NCBI GenBank assembly: GCA_947649215.1
Contig: CANSQW010000055.1
Coordinates: 1 to 7,530, forward strand
Origin: an uncultured bacterium
GTDB lineage: Bacteria > Actinomycetota > Coriobacteriia > Coriobacteriales > Eggerthellaceae
Reading direction: 5' to 3'
Length of the DNA stretch: 7,530 bases
The notes below the pieces were generated by a model. It saw only the letters and a program-made list of their open reading frames with translations, was not told where the DNA came from and did no database searches. The position numbers and the translations under genes are program-made. Below are positions 1 to 4,709 of the stretch, piece after piece. Every line of letters begins with the position of its first letter. Within the stretch, counting starts at the first letter, position 1.

Positions 1-17
1 GCCGGGGGCCTTGCCGT

Positions 18-1529
18 CTACGGCGCAAAAGGAAAGAGCCGGCACGTGCCAGCTCCCGTGAAGTCGCTGGTCGGGATGACGTTAGCTTGGTCGAACAGCC
101 CAAGCACCTCGCCGCCACGCGACGGCCCCACGTCGTCATCCACAACAAGAAGGATATGCAAGTCGCCGCCAACGATGACCACGCGCTTGACGAACGTCTC
201 GCAGATGGTCTGCCTGTCGAGGTCAGCGGCCATGTTCTCGAGCCAGTACTCGACCGCATCCCGATCGAGCCGATAGGACTCGGCGGCCCTGGCGTCGGCG
301 AGGCGCCTCTCAACGTCCTCCCTGCGAGCCGTGAGGGCCTCGACCCGCTCCCTGCCGCCAGGAGGGGCGATACCGTCCTCGATGGCGCGCCAGATGCGCT
401 CGAAGGTCTGGTCGATTCGCCCGAGCTCCTCCGCAAGCATGTCCGACTGCCGCGGGCCGTCGCCGTCCTCCATCTCGAGAACGAGGTCGGCGATGGCCGA
501 CCTGACCTCGCTCGACCCCAGCCTGCCCATGACGGCATCCGCCACCGCCTGCTCGATGTCGTCCCGCCTCACGTTGAAGCCGTGCGCGTCGCACTTGTAG
601 TAGTAGTGGCGCCTCCCGCTCGACGACGTGCCGCTCGTGCCGACCATGGGGGCGAGGTCGTCGCCCTCCAGGTGGAGGAGCTTGCCGGTGAGCGAGAACC
701 GCGCGGTGTTCGCCTTCTTGCTCGGCATGGCGTGCGTGTCCAAGATGTCCAAGATGGCCTCCTGTTCCCCCTCCGTCCAGAGCGCCGGGATGCCATCTCG
801 GACGACGTGGCCGGCGTAGCTGTACGTCCCGCAGTTCTGCACCCTCCGGAGCATCCTCGTCAGGGTGCCGATGTTCAGGGAGCCTCCCCTCTTGCCGCGG
901 AAGTCGGGCTCGAGGGCCCTGGTGATCTCCGCCAGCGTGCTGCCGGCGAGCAGCATGTCCTTGGCCCGGACGAGGACGGCGCGCTCCTGCTCGTTGACCA
1001 CGTGGAAGCCGTCCACGATGTCCCACCCGTACATGGGCTGGCCGTTGGCCATGCACCGCTCGGCGTTCTTCCGGATGCCGTCGCGGATGAGCACCGCCAG
1101 GTTCCGGGAATAGTACTCGGCTATGGCCTCGTCCATCGCCTCGTGCAGGAAGCTCGCCGGAGCGTCGTCGCTCTCCCCCTCGCGGACGGAGAACAGGCGC
1201 AGGCCCGCGGCCTTGAGGCGCCTCTTGTACCGACGCGAGACCTCGATGTTGCGGGCGAAGCGGTCGTTCTTGAGGTACACCAGGATGTCGTAGGCGCCGG
1301 CCTCGCCGTCGGCGACGGCGGCCTGGAACCCCGGGCGGGCGTCCGTCGTGCCGCTCACCCCGTAGTCGGTGTAGACCCGCGCCACCTCCCAGCCCCTCGA
1401 GCCGATGAACGCGGTGCAGTGCTCCACCTGTATCTCAATGGACTCGTCTCGCTGGCTGTCGGACGAGAACCGCGCGTAGATGGCCGCACGTCCGCCAAGC
1501 CTCGGGCTGTCGCAAGAAACCAGCTGCAC
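18..1529 (-). CDS. int: Large serine recombinase (phage integrase)
   Basis: 503-aa site-specific recombinase that would integrate and excise the phage genome through a covalent serine-DNA intermediate. Seen: the resolvase N-terminal domain (residues about 14-150) has YARFS with the likely catalytic Ser22 (codon 1464-1466) and Arg20, then DYGVSG (55-60), RPGF (65-68) and NDRFAR (88-93), all classic large serine recombinase landmarks. A Recombinase domain follows (about 155-265), then a degraded zinc beta-ribbon (about 280-325) with PMVGTSG and YYYKC, a coiled coil (about 345-420) and a C-terminal FVKRVVI strand region. Length is normal for the family. The ribbon keeps only Cys313; the usual CGxCG is replaced by EGDDL (288-292). 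The start is GTG, preceded by AAGGGG 5 bases upstream; that site overlaps the stop of the repressor gene, so the two are probably co-transcribed and coupled. The recombinase identity is certain; the att site is not visible. Confidence 0.96.
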   Translation of the reverse strand: MQLVSCDSPRLGGRAAIYARFSSDSQRDESIEIQVEHCTAFIGSRGWEVARVYTDYGVSGTTDARPGFQAAVADGEAGAYDILVYLKNDRFARNIEVSRRYKRRLKAAGLRLFSVREGESDDAPASFLHEAMDEAIAEYYSRNLAVLIRDGIRKNAERCMANGQPMYGWDIVDGFHVVNEQERAVLVRAKDMLLAGSTLAEITRALEPDFRGKRGGSLNIGTLTRMLRRVQNCGTYSYAGHVVRDGIPALWTEGEQEAILDILDTHAMPSKKANTARFSLTGKLLHLEGDDLAPMVGTSGTSSSGRRHYYYKCDAHGFNVRRDDIEQAVADAVMGRLGSSEVRSAIADLVLEMEDGDGPRQSDMLAEELGRIDQTFERIWRAIEDGIAPPGGRERVEALTARREDVERRLADARAAESYRLDRDAVEYWLENMAADLDRQTICETFVKRVVIVGGDLHILLVVDDDVGPSRGGEVLGLFDQANVIPTSDFTGAGTCRLFPFAP

Positions 1530-1538
1530 GGCTACCCC

Positions 1539-1907
1539 TTACGCGGACGCTGCGATCTGACGATCTTCCAGCCCCGCCGCCCCAGCTCGCGCGCCTTCTG
1601 ACGCGCGGATGCCCCTCACTGCCCCGGCGGCCGCGTCCTTCCCGGCGTCTGAGAGGTGGGCGTAGTCCTCGTTCATGACGGCCTGGCGCTCGTCCTGGTA
1701 CCTCTCGGCCACGAACTTGCGCCCCGCAAGATCGTCGAGGGTGCACTCAAGGGCGTCGGCAAACTCCCAGGCACTCTCAAGCGTGAACGTCCTACGCCCT
1801 TGCTCGTAGTCTGTATAGGTGTGGGGGTTCATTCCGATGTGGTCGGCGAAAGCCTTGGCGCTCTTAAAGCCCCGTTCTTTTCTGATTCGTTGAAGCTGCG
1901 TTTTCAT
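1539..1907 (-). CDS. Cro/CI-type HTH repressor, short, no peptidase domain
   Basis: 122-aa XRE-family DNA-binding protein, probably the lysogeny repressor. The HTH occupies residues about 5-62 (IRKERGFKSAKAFADHIGMN, then YTDYEQGRRTFTLESAW). The C-terminal 60 residues are Ala/Glu/Arg-rich and helical (LSDAGKDAAAGAVRGIRASE). There is no LexA-like Ser/Lys peptidase domain, so classical RecA-stimulated self-cleavage is unlikely. The frame stays open upstream, but I chose the ATG at 1905-1907 because it has a good ribosome site (GGGAGG, 7 bases upstream), the HTH begins there, and the extension would cross the promoter/operator region. It stands first in a leftward unit with the integrase and diverges from the early genes. 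It probably represses both promoters through the repeated operators at 1931-2036, including its own. Calling it the repressor is inference from position and fold. Confidence 0.87.
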   Translation of the reverse strand: MKTQLQRIRKERGFKSAKAFADHIGMNPHTYTDYEQGRRTFTLESAWEFADALECTLDDLAGRKFVAERYQDERQAVMNEDYAHLSDAGKDAAAGAVRGIRASEGARAGAAGLEDRQIAASA

Positions 1908-1930
1908 GCGGGACCTCCCTATACCGCAGA

Positions 1931-1951
1931 ATCTTAGGGGAAATGTACAAA
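1931..1951. promoter_or_regulatory. Operator copy 1 (left)
   Basis: 21-bp site reading ATCTTAGGGGAA, then GTACAAA after two bases. It is repeated in inverted orientation at 1985-2006. It covers the -10 box of the leftward promoter. Likely binding site of the repressor at 1539-1907; binding itself is inferred. Confidence 0.65.
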
Positions 1952-1959
1952 ATCGGCAA
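1931..1959 (-). promoter_or_regulatory. Leftward promoter of the repressor-integrase unit
   Basis: On the minus strand, TTGCCG (1954-1959) and TAAGAT (1931-1936) are separated by 17 bases. This is a plausible sigma70-type promoter that would start transcription near 1924, about 17 bases before the repressor ATG. The -10 box lies within operator copy 1, so bound repressor should block it. Prediction from sequence only. Confidence 0.6.
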
Positions 1960-1978
1960 TCTTTTTTGCAAAATCTTG

Positions 1979-2006
1979 TTGACATTTGTACTAATTCCCC
2001 TAAGAT
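1979..2006 (+). promoter_or_regulatory. Rightward early promoter
   Basis: TTGACA (1979-1984), a perfect -35 box, stands 16 bases before TAAGAT (2001-2006, 4/6 to TATAAT). Transcription would begin around 2012-2014 and run into the genes at 2056 and 2529. The spacer and -10 box are covered by operator copy 2. The -35 boxes of the two divergent promoters are only 19 bp apart, and the surrounding stretch is sharply AT-rich compared with the genes on either side. Confidence 0.7.
1985..2006. promoter_or_regulatory. Operator copy 2 (right, inverted)
   Basis: Read on the minus strand, this 22-bp site matches operator copy 1: ATCTTAGGGGAA and GTACAAA are both identical, with a one-base length difference and small changes between them. 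It covers the -10 box and spacer of the rightward promoter. The two copies form a large inverted repeat with 33 bp between them. Confidence 0.65.
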
Positions 2007-2015
2007 ACTTACTTG

Positions 2016-2036
2016 TTTAAGGGGAATCGCCTTAAA
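2016..2036. promoter_or_regulatory. Operator copy 3 (palindromic, downstream)
   Basis: Palindrome with 7-bp arms TTTAAGG (2016-2022) and CCTTAAA (2030-2036) around a 7-bp centre. It contains AAGGGGAA, related to the TTAGGGGAA core of the other two copies. It lies just downstream of the predicted rightward start point, where a bound protein could act as a roadblock. It may be the weakest or differently recognised site, for example by the second HTH protein at 3305. Confidence 0.5.
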
Positions 2037-2055
2037 AATGAAGGACGGAGTCGCA

Positions 2056-2517
2056 ATGAAGATCAACCGCACCGCATACGACGCAGGCCGGAGCAACTGG
2101 GTCTCCGGGGAGACCGACGACGGCTACGCCTTCGAGGCCCAGGTGTTCGCCGAGCCGAGCATGTGGGGAATCCCCACAGCCCGCTTCGAGGAAGGCGGCA
2201 ACGTGTCCCGCCTGCGCGTCGTCGACCCCGACGGCCGCGAGGCCTACGCCTTCGACCGTGGGCAGGACCTCGCCACGGACGAGGGGCTGGAAGCCGCCCT
2301 CCAGATCGTCGCGGCGCTTGAGGCCGTGTTCGTGGGAACCATGGACGAGGCTGCCGCCCAGTGGGTCCGCGACGTGGCCACCGAGTTCGGTTTCAAGCGC
2401 GGCAACGTGGCGCCCGAGGACTGCGCGGCCGACCCTTGGGACTACTGCCGCTTCACCGTCTGCCGCGTCACCTACGAGGTGCACGACTACCGCCTCAGCA
2501 TCGTGGGCCAGGAATAG
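2056..2517 (+). CDS. DUF7678-like hypothetical protein
   Basis: 153-aa protein of unknown function, first gene of the rightward early transcript. The N-terminal half (about 13-75) has the pattern NWVSG...GYAFEAQVF...WGI...NVSRLRV, which resembles the small phage family DUF7678 (WVSG..., AKVF..., yGI, GRISKL). That family call is from memory and tentative. The C-terminal half is predicted mixed helix/strand and contains three Cys (122, 131, 136). I chose the ATG at 2056 because GGAG (2047-2050) sits 5 bases upstream and the N-terminus fits the family. An ATG 18 bases earlier (2038) is in frame but has a poorer ribosome site. No signal peptide or membrane segment. Its transcription should be controlled by the operators just upstream. 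Confidence 0.8.
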   Translation: MKINRTAYDAGRSNWVSGETDDGYAFEAQVFAEPSMWGIPTARFEEGGNVSRLRVVDPDGREAYAFDRGQDLATDEGLEAALQIVAALEAVFVGTMDEAAAQWVRDVATEFGFKRGNVAPEDCAADPWDYCRFTVCRVTYEVHDYRLSIVGQE

Positions 2518-2528
2518 AGGGGGCAGCC

Positions 2529-2771
2529 ATGAAGAACGAGCAGCTGTACCGCAAGGCCATCGAGATCGCCTCCGACGCCGAAAGGCGGTTCCTGGAGGCG
2601 CACGAGAAGAACCGGGGCGTCGCCCCCGACATCAGGGAGAGGCACCGCGAGACGTTCGTCCAGCCCGCCGCCACCGAGGCGTGCGCCCAGCAGCCCCTCA
2701 TCGCCGAGCTGTTCGGCGTGTCCGAGGAGAAGGTGCACGAGGACATCACCCGGCTGCTCGCAGATCGCTAG
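2529..2771 (+). CDS. Small hypothetical protein, possible HTH at C-terminus
   Basis: 80-aa charged, mostly helical protein that I do not recognise. It starts 11 bases after the previous stop, with a G-rich ribosome site (AGAGGGGGC) between, so it is co-transcribed with the DUF7678-like gene. Residues about 55-79 (QQPLIAELFGVSEEKVHEDI, then TRLL) look like a helix-turn-helix recognition unit, as in small phage DNA-binding proteins, but the rest gives no support for a defined family. Third-position GC is as high as in neighbouring real genes. It is the last gene before the 533-bp non-coding stretch. Confidence 0.75.
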   Translation: MKNEQLYRKAIEIASDAERRFLEAHEKNRGVAPDIRERHRETFVQPAATEACAQQPLIAELFGVSEEKVHEDITRLLADR

Positions 2772-2858
2772 GCAACACGGGCTCGGGATGCCCCAAAACT
2801 CGCCCCCCCCGTCAGGGCACCCGCGCCGACGCTAACAACGCGGGGCACTCTTGAGAAT

Positions 2859-3209
2859 CGAACAGCTTGGAGGGGAACGGCGGGCGGCCACACGTCGCTA
2901 ACCGTGCGCCCGGCCCCGCCGCTAGGCTCTTTCCCTGCGCTGCACATGGCACTGCGCTGGCTGGCTCACCTCGCGGTGACGCTCCGTAACCGGCTTACCG
3001 ACTTCGCCAGCATTACCGACAGCGCGCCTCGACCCGTTGTTAGCGCAACGGCTTCGCATGGGTGACTTTCGGGGCCTTACACCTTACGGCTCACCCAACA
3101 AGCAGGGACCGCGTCCTCAAAAAGTCGGCCATAGAAGGGCCTCCTTTCTCTAGAAAAGGACAAAGGAAAGTCTATCAGACAGGGCAACCGCTCCCCTCCA
3201 AGCTGTTCG
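2859..3209 (+). ncRNA. Candidate structured non-coding RNA, family unknown
   Basis: The ends pair with each other: 2859-2880 with 3188-3209, 21 of 22 positions (only A2877/C3191 fails). Inside are nested stems: 2881-2886/2907-2912 continuing into 2891-2894/2903-2906, with loop TCGCTAAC; 2954-2959/3020-3025 stacked on 2960-2965/3006-3011, enclosing hairpins 2966-2970/2975-2979 and 2986-2989/2995-2998, a three-way-junction layout; 3034-3039/3046-3051 with loop TTAGCG; 3060-3065/3091-3096 with inner 3074-3076/3088-3090; and small hairpins 3106-3116, 3127-3141 and 3170-3180. CGCTAA (2896-2901) and TTAGCG (3040-3045), both in loops, are perfectly complementary and could form a loop-loop contact. 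I do not recognise tmRNA, RNase P, 6S, group I/II intron or riboswitch landmarks. Strand is assumed from the flanking genes. It could instead be a small inverted-repeat element, but no target duplication flanks it. Confidence 0.42.
2995..3020. repeat. Short direct repeat TTACCGAC
   Basis: TTACCGAC occurs at 2995-3002 and 3013-3020, 18 bp apart, inside the structured element. In the predicted fold the first copy overlaps a small hairpin and the second forms most of an 8-base bulge (3012-3019). Two copies are too few to call iterons. Confidence 0.4.
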
Positions 3210-3220
3210 GTACCCACCGC

Positions 3221-3284
3221 TTTCGCAGTGATCTGGCAGATGCAATCCCCGCCACGGCATTGCATCCCCCAGATCACTGCGAGA
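3221..3284. repeat. Long inverted repeat/hairpin before the second HTH gene
   Basis: TCGCAGTGATCTGG (3223-3236) pairs perfectly with 3269-3282. After a 2x2 internal loop, GATGCAAT (3239-3246) pairs with ATTGCATC (3259-3266), leaving a 12-base loop. That gives 22 base pairs ending 7 bases before the ribosome site of the gene at 3305. It could be an RNA hairpin acting on translation or readthrough, or a DNA operator with two inverted half-sites for the HTH protein encoded next to it. There is no T run, so it is not a standard intrinsic terminator. Confidence 0.7.
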
Positions 3285-3304
3285 ACCAAGGAAGGAGGAA
3301 ATCT

Positions 3305-3541
3305 ATGGCCTGTACCAAGGAGAAAGTCGCCGAGGTCATTAGGGCCGAACGCGCGCGCCTTGGATGGAGTCGCGAAAAACTCGCGGAAGAATCAGGCATC
3401 CCAAGCGCGACCATCGGCGCCTACGAGAAGGGCGAGAACCGCATCACGCTGGAGAACGCCTGGGCGCTGGCAGACGTTTTCGCCCTGCCCATCGGCCCGC
3501 TCTACGGCCGCGACGAGAGCAAGTGCAAGAAGGTCAGCTAG
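3305..3541 (+). CDS. Small XRE/Cro-like HTH protein
   Basis: 78-aa DNA-binding protein consisting of essentially one Cro/CI-type HTH (residues about 8-68): VIRAERARLGWSREKLAEES, GIPSATIGAYEKGENRITLE, NAWALADVFALP. The ATG has an excellent ribosome site, AAGGAGG (3292-3298), 6 bases upstream. The second half of the HTH is strikingly close to that of the leftward repressor (YEKGENRITLENAW against YEQGRRTFTLESAW, both followed by AD and ending in GR). The two probably form a repressor/anti-repressor pair of the CI/Cro kind, but this one lies about 1.3 kb from the divergent promoters rather than beside them. The frame is open upstream through the hairpin, but codon use there is not gene-like. It heads the right-hand early operon. 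Confidence 0.88.
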   Translation: MACTKEKVAEVIRAERARLGWSREKLAEESGIPSATIGAYEKGENRITLENAWALADVFALPIGPLYGRDESKCKKVS

Positions 3542-3560
3542 CACAGGAAGGAGCACCAGA

Positions 3561-3746
3561 ATGGAAGGCAAGACCCTGAGCGACCGCGCCAAGGAGACCG
3601 TGGTCGCCTGCATGGAGCACAGCCAGGCAGACCCTGGGGCCGTGGCCGTTCTCGGCAGCGCCTACGCGGACATCCTGGAGGCGGAGGCCAAGGTGAGCGC
3701 CGTGGGCATCGGCGGCGGGCTGCTCGAAGAGATCAAGAACCTGTAG
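3561..3746 (+). CDS. Small hypothetical protein
   Basis: 61-aa protein, not recognised. It starts 19 bases after the HTH gene, with AAGGAG (3549-3554) about 6 bases before the ATG. Residues 5-48 look like two helices (SDRAKETVVACMEHS and AVAVLGSAYADILEAEAKVS), followed by a glycine-rich turn GIGGG and a short helix LLEEIKNL. No membrane segment or signal peptide. Spacing places it in the same operon as its neighbours. Confidence 0.72.
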   Translation: MEGKTLSDRAKETVVACMEHSQADPGAVAVLGSAYADILEAEAKVSAVGIGGGLLEEIKNL

Positions 3747-3756
3747 AGGAGGAACC

Positions 3757-3975
3757 ATGAGCGAGAGAAGCATAAGGGAGGTGGTCGGCCTCATCTGCGA
3801 GAGCCGGCGGCGGGGCGATGTCGTGACCCTCTCCATCGGGCACGACGGGCGCCTCTCCATCCTCACCGCCCCCAGCTACGTGCTGGACGCCGTGACCGAC
3901 GGCGGCTACTACCTGAGCGCGGAGCTCGGCGCCGTCGTGGTCAGCGCGGAAGGCTCCGGACATGAGGCGGCGTGA
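3757..3975 (+). CDS. Small hypothetical protein
   Basis: 72-aa protein, not recognised. Strong ribosome site GAGGAGG (3746-3752) just before ATG 3757, only 10 bases after the previous stop. A short N-terminal helix (SIREVVGLICESRRRGD) is followed by alternating strands (VVTLSIGHDGRLSILTA, YYLSAELGAVVVSAEG), suggesting a small alpha-plus-beta fold. Its stop overlaps the GTG of the next gene in GTGA, a translational-coupling arrangement. Confidence 0.75.
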   Translation: MSERSIREVVGLICESRRRGDVVTLSIGHDGRLSILTAPSYVLDAVTDGGYYLSAELGAVVVSAEGSGHEAA

Positions 3976-4187
3976 CGCCCGCGCAGAGGTGCATGTGCCG
4001 TACGGTCCTGGGGCACATGCACCGGTTCTACGCGGACCCGGAGAACGTCCGGCGGCTCGAGGAGTGGAAGCGGGGGCGCCAGCAGGCCGGGAAGCTAAGC
4101 GGCGCCCCCGCCGCAGAAAGCCGGCAGGGCCGGCACGATGCGAATCTTACCGCATCCGCGTCCTCGACGTGCTCCTCGTCCTCGTGA
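3972..4187 (+). CDS. Small hypothetical protein; real C-terminus uncertain
   Basis: 71 codons starting at a GTG that overlaps the previous stop by four bases (GTGA). The first 40 residues look genuine: Cys-containing N-terminus, then GHMHRFYADPENVRRLEEWKR, with nearly every codon ending in G or C. From about 4095 to the stop at 4187 the frame loses this bias and ends in a low-complexity tail (ASASSTCSSSS). In that part the -1 frame becomes gene-like and encodes a membrane segment (next entry). Either this gene overlaps a separate membrane-protein gene, or a -1 shift (mutation or programmed) joins the two. Function unknown. Confidence 0.5.
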   Translation: MTPAQRCMCRTVLGHMHRFYADPENVRRLEEWKRGRQQAGKLSGAPAAESRQGRHDANLTASASSTCSSSS

Positions 4188-4291
4188 TCGCGGCGGCAGC
4201 GGCGTCGCTGCTGTGGGGCTACGGCTGCGCATACCAGGAGGGCTACGGCAGGGGCTACGAGCGCGGGCAGGAGGTGGCACTCCATGCATGA
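4064..4291 (+). CDS. Small single-pass membrane protein, start unresolved
   Basis: The frame ending at 4291 encodes a clear membrane segment (VLDVLLVLVIAAAAASLLWG, codons 4160-4219) and then a tyrosine/glycine-rich tail, GYGCAYQEGYGRGYERGQE, of the kind common in small phage membrane proteins. Codon bias supports this frame from about 4140 onward. The start is unclear: there is no ATG between 4000 and 4170. GTG 4064 (used here) gives 75 aa with a Lys/Arg-rich stretch before the membrane helix; GTG 4169 gives 40 aa with no ribosome site; ATG 3962 gives 109 aa, but its first 45 codons lack coding bias. It overlaps the previous gene, and its stop overlaps the next gene's start by 8 bases. Confidence 0.5.
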   Translation: MEAGAPAGREAKRRPRRRKPAGPARCESYRIRVLDVLLVLVIAAAAASLLWGYGCAYQEGYGRGYERGQEVALHA

Positions 4292-4709
4292 CGTCACCCC
4301 CGCCCTCTACGACGGCGCCGCCCGCACCCCGGCCATGCGCGTCGAGGAGGCATGCGCATGGATCGCCGAGGACTACCCGGCCAAGTGGCTGCGCCTCGTG
4401 GGCCTGTGCGAGCGGGCCGCCGGCGAGGGCTGGCCGCGCATCCGGCGCGGCGACCTGTTCGTGCTGGCGTCTCAGCAGGGCCTCCCCATCAGCGAGTGCA
4501 TGGAGTTCCGCATGGACAACAACCTGTGGAGCGTGCTCAGCCGCTACCTGCTCATGTTCCGGCGCGACCTGGCGGGCGTCATCTTCCCCCGCGAGGCCGA
4601 CGTCGACCGGGTTGACCTGGAGTCCATGTGGCGCGACCACGTGGCGCTCTCCACAAGATTCGAGGCCGCGACCTGGCAGGAGGCGGCCGAGGGGGTGAGG
4701 GCCGCGTGA
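4284..4709 (+). CDS. Hypothetical phage protein (141 aa)
   Basis: 141-aa protein with no family I can name. It has the best ribosome site of the block: AGGAGGTG (4268-4275), 8 bases before ATG 4284, located inside the preceding membrane-protein gene. It is rich in Trp and aromatic residues and mostly helical: AMRVEEACAWIAEDYPAKWL, LRLVGLCERAAGEGWPRI, RRGDLFVLASQQGLPISE, NNLWSVLSRYLLMFRRDL, ending in an acidic/aromatic tail (ESMWRDHVALS). The RRGDLFVLASQQGLPIS stretch could be a helix-turn-helix, but this is weak. The stop overlaps the RusA start in GTGA, so the two are translationally coupled, which suggests a role in the recombination/replication module. Confidence 0.82.
   Translation: MHDVTPALYDGAARTPAMRVEEACAWIAEDYPAKWLRLVGLCERAAGEGWPRIRRGDLFVLASQQGLPISECMEFRMDNNLWSVLSRYLLMFRRDLAGVIFPREADVDRVDLESMWRDHVALSTRFEAATWQEAAEGVRAA

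Larger units (their letters stand above)
2772..3304. other. Gene-free stretch with dense inverted repeats
   Basis: No convincing coding frame; open frames here lack codon bias and ribosome sites. From 2772 to 2858 I see only an 8-C run (2803-2810), a weak GGGC/GCCC hairpin without a T run, and one CGCTAACAACG (2830-2840) whose exact reverse complement lies at 3035-3045. From 2859 to 3209 lies the candidate structured RNA listed separately, and 3221-3284 is a second long hairpin. No clear sigma70 promoter or intrinsic terminator is visible, so the stretch may simply be transcribed from the rightward early promoter. Confidence 0.7.

Noticed and set aside
87..1601. Long open frame on the plus strand opposite the integrase (504 codons)
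   Set aside because: It is antisense to a gene with clear catalytic motifs; long mirror frames are expected in GC-rich coding DNA, and this one has no recognisable protein features.
1906..2055. Upstream extension of the DUF7678-like gene and of the repressor across the control region
   Set aside because: Both would translate through the AT-rich promoter/operator region; internal ATGs with good ribosome sites fit the domains better.
2779..2810. Possible intrinsic terminator after the gene ending at 2771
   Set aside because: Only a 4-bp GGGC/GCCC stem with no T run; it is followed by a C run instead.
2851..2870. T-loop-like GTTCGATTC on the minus strand (tRNA fragment)
   Set aside because: No 5-bp T stem forms and no anticodon or acceptor stem is found nearby.
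3160..3190. RNase P-like words (AGGAAAGTC and ACAGGGCA)
   Set aside because: In RNase P RNA these lie near the 5' end of a molecule of about 350-400 nt; here only about 140 bases remain before a gene and the matching 3' conserved words are missing.
3062..3304. Upstream extension of the second HTH gene in the same frame
   Set aside because: It crosses the structured element and the 22-bp-stem hairpin, lacks codon bias and has no ribosome site; the AAGGAGG before 3305 marks the real start.
4138..4698. ATG at 4138 opening a long frame
   Set aside because: The product is Arg/Pro/Ala filler with poor third-position bias and overlaps the well-supported 4284-4709 gene in another frame.
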